This document shows positions 6,180 to 9,660 of a DNA stretch of 9,660 nucleotides, piece by piece. Below the pieces are notes generated by a model, which worked only from the letters and a program-made list of their open reading frames with translations, did not search any database and had not been told where the DNA came from. Position 1 is the first letter of the stretch. Each line of letters starts with the position of its first letter. Source of the DNA: an uncultured Campylobacter sp. (GTDB taxonomy: Bacteria; Campylobacterota; Campylobacteria; Campylobacterales; Campylobacteraceae). The stretch is taken from the NCBI RefSeq assembly GCF_938045405.1, contig NZ_CALIMW010000124.1:1-9660 (forward strand), written 5' to 3'. The position numbers were made by a program, and so were the translations under genes.

Positions 6180-7934
6180 TTGCGAAGTCATTATTGCGCC
6201 GATTTGAGTAAAAACGATATCGGCAAAAGTGTAACCGTGTGCGGCTGGGTAAATTCTTACCGCGACCACGGCGGCGTGATTTTTATAGATTTGCGCGACC
6301 GAAGCGGGCTGTTACAGCTAGTCTGTGATCCCAAAGATAGCCACTCGGCATACGAGGTAGCAAATACCGTGCGAAACGAATTCGTCCTAAAAGCCGTCGG
6401 CAAGATCCGAGCTCGCGGCGAAGGGCTGGAAAATCCAAATTTAAAAACGGGCGACATCGAAGTCGTAGTAGAGGATCTGCAGATCGAAAATCCAAGCAAG
6501 CCGCTTCCTTTCGTAATCGGCGATAAAAGCGTCAACGAAGAAACGAAGCTGAAATACCGCTTTTTGGATCTGCGCGCCGAGGGAAGCTTCGATAAATTTA
6601 AGATGCGCTCCAAGGCTGCGATCGCCGCGCGAAATGCTCTTGATAGGCTAGGCTTTGTGGAGGTCGAAACGCCGATCTTAACGCGCGCGACGCCCGAGGG
6701 CGCTAGGGATTATCTGGTGCCTAGCCGCGTCTATCCGGGCAGCTTCTACGCGCTTCCGCAAAGTCCGCAACTTTTCAAGCAGCTTTTGATGTGCTCGGGC
6801 TTTGATAAATACTTCCAGATCGCGCGTTGCTTCCGCGATGAGGACCTGCGCGCCGACCGCCAGCCGGAATTTACGCAGATCGATATTGAGATGAGCTTCA
6901 ATACCCAATACGACGTAATGCGCGTAGCCGAGGAGGTTTTAAAGGATATTTTCAAATCCTGCGGTCGCGAGATCGTCACCCCTTTTAGACACATGGAGTA
7001 TAAAGACGCGATGGAGCTTTACGGCAGCGACAAACCCGATCTGCGCTACGATATGCCTTTCATCGACGTAGCCGATATTTTTGAAAAATCTAGCAACGAA
7101 ATTTTTTCAAATTTAGCCAAAGACCGCAAGGCTAACCGCGTAAAAGCGCTCAAAGTCGAGGGCGGCGATCTGAAATTTAGCAAGCGCCAGATGCAAGGTT
7201 TTGAGGAATACGTGAAAAAATTCGGCGCGCAAGGGCTTGCGTTTATCCAAGTAAAAGAGGACGGGCTAAAGGGGCCGCTGGTAAAATTCTTTGAAAAAAG
7301 CGAGCTGGACGAACTCATCAAACGCTGTGAGCTTAAAGTCGGCGACGTCGTATTTTTCGGCGCGGGCAAAAAGAAAATCGTGCTTGATTATATGGGCAGA
7401 TTTAGAATTTTCCTCGCAAACGAGCTTGGTCTCATAGATCCGAACAGGCTTGAGTTTTTGTGGGTCGTAAATTTCCCTATGTTTGAGCAAAACGACGACG
7501 GCAGCTACTCCGCGATGCACCATCCTTTCACGATGCCGAACAATCCCGACGAGCCTGATTTAGAGGATATTACCTCGATTGCCTACGACGTCGTGCTAAA
7601 CGGCATCGAGCTTGGCGGCGGCAGCATCAGGATCCATAAAGCGGACATTCAAGAAAAGGTCTTTAGGCTGCTTAAGATCGAGCCTGCAGAGCAGAGGGAG
7701 AAATTCGGCTTCCTGCTTGATGCGCTAAGCTTCGGCGCGCCTCCGCACGGAGGTATCGCGATCGGCTTTGATAGGCTGATGATGCTGGTTACCGGCTCAA
7801 GCAGTATTCGCGAGGTTATCGCGTTTCCTAAAACGCAGCGCGCGCAGTGTCCGCTTACCAAAGCCCCTAGCGTCGTTACAGACGAGCAGCTTCGCGAGCT
7901 AGGCCTTAGGCTTCATAAGAAGGAGCAAAAATGA
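6180..7934 (+). CDS. aspS: Aspartyl-tRNA synthetase, probably non-discriminating (Asp/Asn)
   Basis: This class IIb synthetase has 584 residues, matching about 583 in C. jejuni. The anticodon-binding OB domain spans about 1-110. The catalytic core holds QSPQLFKQLLM (194-204), motif 2 around FRDEDLRADRQPEF (218-231) and motif 3 GGIAIGFDRL (524-533). The bacterial GAD insertion lies between them (about 285-415). The enzyme charges tRNA-Asp. In the anticodon domain Leu83 and Leu88 (EGLENPNLKTG) match the leucine pair that I recall as Leu81/Leu86 in the non-discriminating Helicobacter pylori enzyme. This suggests that it also makes Asp-tRNA-Asn, which GatCAB then amidates. The start is an unusual TTG at 6180 with a strong AAAGGAG. 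The stop overlaps the adk start (ATGA, 7931-7934). Identity is very sure; the dual tRNA specificity is inferred. Confidence 0.96.
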   Translation: MRSHYCADLSKNDIGKSVTVCGWVNSYRDHGGVIFIDLRDRSGLLQLVCDPKDSHSAYEVANTVRNEFVLKAVGKIRARGEGLENPNLKTGDIEVVVEDLQIENPSKPLPFVIGDKSVNEETKLKYRFLDLRAEGSFDKFKMRSKAAIAARNALDRLGFVEVETPILTRATPEGARDYLVPSRVYPGSFYALPQSPQLFKQLLMCSGFDKYFQIARCFRDEDLRADRQPEFTQIDIEMSFNTQYDVMRVAEEVLKDIFKSCGREIVTPFRHMEYKDAMELYGSDKPDLRYDMPFIDVADIFEKSSNEIFSNLAKDRKANRVKALKVEGGDLKFSKRQMQGFEEYVKKFGAQGLAFIQVKEDGLKGPLVKFFEKSELDELIKRCELKVGDVVFFGAGKKKIVLDYMGRFRIFLANELGLIDPNRLEFLWVVNFPMFEQNDDGSYSAMHHPFTMPNNPDEPDLEDITSIAYDVVLNGIELGGGSIRIHKADIQEKVFRLLKIEPAEQREKFGFLLDALSFGAPPHGGIAIGFDRLMMLVTGSSSIREVIAFPKTQRAQCPLTKAPSVVTDEQLRELGLRLHKKEQK

Positions 7935-8512
7935 AAAGCCTTTTTCTAATCATCGGCGCTCCGGGCAGCGGCAAAACGACCGATGCGAGTATGATCGCTC
8001 AGATGAATCAAAGCATCGAGCACTACTCCACGGGCGATCTGCTACGTGCCGAGGTAGCAAGCGGCAGCGCTCTTGGTAGGCAGATAGACGGCTTCATTTC
8101 TAAAGGCAATCTCGTGCCGCTTGATATCGTCGTAAATGCTATCGTTAGCGCGATTAAAAGCTCACCTAAAGACTTCATCATCATCGACGGCTATCCAAGG
8201 AGCGTCGAGCAGATGAATAAGCTAGACGAGGTGCTGCGAGGCGACGATGATGTAAATCTTAGCGCAGTAATCGAGGTATGCGTTAGCGAGGAGGTCGCCA
8301 AGGAGCGTGTTTTAGGACGCGCTCGCGGAGCGGACGATAACGAGGAGGTCTTTAAAAACCGCATGGCGGTATTTTCAGAGCCGATCGAGGATATCCGTAA
8401 ATTTTACGGCGACGCGGGCGTATTTTACAGCGTAAACGGCGAGCGCACAGTCGAGGAGATCGTAGCGGACATAAACGCTATAATCGCCGCGCAGATCGAA
8501 AAATTAGGCTAG
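7931..8512 (+). CDS. adk: Adenylate kinase (short-LID type)
   Basis: This enzyme catalyses ATP + AMP = 2 ADP in the cytoplasm; it has 193 residues, close to other Campylobacter homologues. Visible elements are the P-loop GAPGSGKTT (9-17), the AMP-binding segment HYSTGDLLR (31-39), DGYPRS (86-91) and the arginines Arg130 and Arg132 in LGRARGADDNEE. The LID region is short and lacks the four-Cys zinc motif, the short form common in Epsilonproteobacteria. ATG 7931 lies in the ATGA overlap with aspS and has AAGGAG (7920-7925) five bases upstream, so the two are one operon. The pairing makes sense because tRNA charging releases AMP, which Adk recycles. A spacer of 262 bases follows. Confidence 0.95.
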   Translation: MKSLFLIIGAPGSGKTTDASMIAQMNQSIEHYSTGDLLRAEVASGSALGRQIDGFISKGNLVPLDIVVNAIVSAIKSSPKDFIIIDGYPRSVEQMNKLDEVLRGDDDVNLSAVIEVCVSEEVAKERVLGRARGADDNEEVFKNRMAVFSEPIEDIRKFYGDAGVFYSVNGERTVEEIVADINAIIAAQIEKLG

Positions 8513-8519
8513 CGCGCTT

Positions 8520-8551
8520 GGATGGCGGCTTAAATTTCCGGCTCCTTTTTT
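8520..8551 (+). terminator. Candidate weak terminator after adk
   Basis: GGA-(TG)-GC-GG and CC-(G)-GC-TCC can pair as a 7-bp stem with two small bulges around the loop CTTAAATTT, followed by six T (8546-8551). It starts 8 bases after the adk stop. The bulges make the strength uncertain. Confidence 0.35.
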
Positions 8552-8764
8552 ATACCGCAAGCGGCGCAAATCGCGCTTAAATTTAATGCGCCTCCGAAGC
8601 GAGCGCGCCTTTAAATTTATAGCTTGCCGTTGCGCGAGATAGCCAAAGTTCAAGCGTAAATTTAAGCAGCTCGCTGTGTAAATTTAAATGCGATCGTCAA
8701 ACGTAAGCGGTTTTTAAATTTAATGAAATTTCGGATTTGTTTGCGGATACAGAGATTAAAATTT
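8532..8764. repeat. Cluster of eight AAATTT palindromes in the adk to OB-fold gene spacer
   Basis: The 262-base spacer 8513-8774 has no recognisable gene. AAATTT occurs at 8532, 8579, 8613, 8658, 8680, 8716, 8726 and 8759 (first bases), several times extended to TTAAATTTAA or GTAAATTTAA. GCGC-TTAAATTTAA-T-GCGC (8573-8591) is an almost complete palindrome. GTAAATTTAA is repeated at 8656-8665 and 8678-8687. Each copy fits RAATTY, the motif methylated by CtsM in C. jejuni. The sequence between copies is GC-rich. A weak -10 (GATACA, 8746-8751) may serve the gene at 8775. Confidence 0.6.
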
Positions 8765-8774
8765 AAGGATAGAT

Positions 8775-9131
8775 ATGGTTAGAAAATTTTTAATTAGTAT
8801 GGCTTTATGTGCGGCTGCATTCGCCGCGGGCGGGTTTGTGCCAAGCGGCTCCGCGGCGCAAACTCAGCCGTCAAGCGTCAAAGAAGCGCTTAAATTAAGA
8901 GATGATTCTTTTGTCACGATCGACGGCAGGATAAAATCTCAACTCAGACGCGAGCATTATAGATTTGTGGATCAAAACGGCGATAGCATCGAGGTTGAGA
9001 TCGATGATGACGTTTGGCGCGGCGTGAGCGTGGATGAAAATACGCTCGTGCGAATTAGCGGCGAGATCGACAAAGATTTTACCAAAACGACGATAGACGT
9101 GAAAAATATCAAAATTTTAAATTCTAAATAA
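8775..9131 (+). CDS. Periplasmic YgiW/YdeI family OB-fold (BOF) stress protein
   Basis: This 118-residue protein has a clear signal peptide (Arg3-Lys4, hydrophobic 5-16, likely cleavage after FAA18). The mature protein starts GGFVPSG, which resembles the GGFxGP start of YgiW. The OB-fold follows from about residue 36 to 117, with family marks LRDDSFVTIDG (41-51), YRFVDQNG (62-69), VEIDDDVWRGV (73-83), SGEIDKD (94-100) and IDVKNIK (106-112). In enteric bacteria members such as YgiW and YdeI are periplasmic and are linked to tolerance of peroxide, cadmium, acid or antimicrobial peptides; the biochemical role is unclear. ATG 8775 has AAGGA (8765-8769) five bases before it. Only 9 bases separate it from ppa, so the two are likely co-transcribed. 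In C. jejuni I recall adk and ppa as direct neighbours, so this gene looks inserted. Confidence 0.88.
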   Translation: MVRKFLISMALCAAAFAAGGFVPSGSAAQTQPSSVKEALKLRDDSFVTIDGRIKSQLRREHYRFVDQNGDSIEVEIDDDVWRGVSVDENTLVRISGEIDKDFTKTTIDVKNIKILNSK

Positions 9132-9140
9132 AGGAAAACT

Positions 9141-9659
9141 ATGGATCTTTCAAAGATAAAAGTGGGCTCAAACCCCGATAAAATCAACGCGGTAATCGAG
9201 ATCCCTTACGGCTCGAATATCAAATACGAGATAGACAAAGCAAGCGGTGCGCTCTGCGTAGATCGCGTGCTCTACGGCGCGATGTTTTATCCCGCAAACT
9301 ACGGCTTCGTGCCCAATACCTTGGCCGACGACGGCGATCCTGCGGATGTTTTGGTGCTAAACGAATACCCACTTGCCGCAGGCAGCGTGATCCCGTGCCG
9401 CCTAATCGGCGTTTTGATGATGGAGGACGAAAGCGGAATGGACGAGAAGCTGCTTGCCGTGCCGGTTAGCAAGATCGATCCGCGATATGAGGGCATTAAA
9501 TCTATCTCCGATCTGCCTAAAGCAACGCTGGATAAGATCAAAAATTTCTTCGAAACCTACAAGCTTTTAGAGCCGAATAAATGGGTCAAAGTGAAGGATT
9601 TCGCAAGCGCCGCGGAAGCGGAGAAAATTCTAGACAAAGCGATCAAGGCTTATAAATAA
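9141..9659 (+). CDS. ppa: Family I inorganic pyrophosphatase
   Basis: This soluble Mg-dependent enzyme hydrolyses pyrophosphate to phosphate and so pulls biosynthetic reactions forward. Its 172 residues equal the usual Campylobacter length. Key segments are KYEIDKASG (29-37), DRVLYGAMFYPANYGFVPNT (41-60), the metal-binding signature DGDPADVLVL (64-73), MEDESGMDEKLLAVP (94-108) and FFETYKLLEPNKW (about 137-149). These supply the expected Asp, Glu, Lys and Tyr active-site residues. ATG 9141 follows AAGGAAAACT, a good ribosome site. The TAA stop ends one base before the window end, so the gene is complete. It lies directly behind the periplasmic OB-fold gene and probably shares its transcript. 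Pyrophosphate released by AspRS and other ligases is its natural substrate. Confidence 0.96.
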   Translation: MDLSKIKVGSNPDKINAVIEIPYGSNIKYEIDKASGALCVDRVLYGAMFYPANYGFVPNTLADDGDPADVLVLNEYPLAAGSVIPCRLIGVLMMEDESGMDEKLLAVPVSKIDPRYEGIKSISDLPKATLDKIKNFFETYKLLEPNKWVKVKDFASAAEAEKILDKAIKAYK

Positions 9660-9660
9660 T

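Noticed and set aside
8555..8564. CCGC-AA-GCGG as a hairpin after adk
   Set aside because: A two-base loop is too small for a stable hairpin and no T run follows it.
1..9660. tRNA genes, CRISPR arrays, insertion sequences, att sites
   Set aside because: I looked for them and saw no cloverleaf, regular spacer-repeat pattern, transposase frame or terminal inverted repeats.

Overview
The window looks like chromosomal DNA of a Campylobacter species with moderate GC content. The evidence is the gene set and its order: nadK and recN divergent from aspS-adk, a tatD / lytic transglycosylase / rlpA block next to recN, and ppa after adk. As I remember it, C. jejuni has the same order around Cj0638-Cj0646. 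The aspartyl-tRNA synthetase is nearly the same in sequence as the Campylobacter enzyme. GC content is clearly above that of C. jejuni (impression by eye, roughly mid-40s percent). That fits better with oral species such as C. gracilis, C. rectus or C. showae, but I cannot name the species.

Layout. (a) 1-468 (+): the 3' part of an AT-rich, unrecognised gene that enters from outside the window. (b) 544-780 (-): a small VbhA-like (Fic-inhibitor) antitoxin with no Fic toxin beside it. (c) 781-1016: a non-coding gap with a candidate promoter and a short imperfect repeat. (d) 1017-3578 (-): a three-gene operon, tatD - membrane-anchorless lytic transglycosylase with LysM-like tail - rlpA lipoprotein, behind an extended -10 promoter. 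(e) 3704-6096 (-): nadK-recN with overlapping reading frames. (f) 6097-6179: a compact divergent promoter region. (g) 6180-8512 (+): aspS-adk with an ATGA overlap. (h) 8513-8774: an AAATTT-rich spacer. (i) 8775-9659 (+): a periplasmic YgiW/YdeI-type OB-fold protein followed closely by inorganic pyrophosphatase.

How the genes work together. Most of the window is core housekeeping. NadK makes NADP, RecN serves double-strand-break repair, and AspRS (probably the non-discriminating kind) charges tRNA-Asp and tRNA-Asn. Adk and Ppa handle the AMP and pyrophosphate that such synthetases release. The transglycosylase and RlpA both act on peptidoglycan glycan strands. The left end (1-1016) is different: it breaks the remembered C. 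jejuni order, is AT-richer, and holds an orphan antitoxin and an unknown gene, so it looks like the edge of an accessory region.

I did not find a convincing new multi-gene system. The most interesting leads are the orphan VbhA-like gene with a terminator-like inverted repeat inside its 3' end, the dense AAATTT (RAATTY) cluster before the OB-fold gene, and the divergent promoter region of nadK and aspS.
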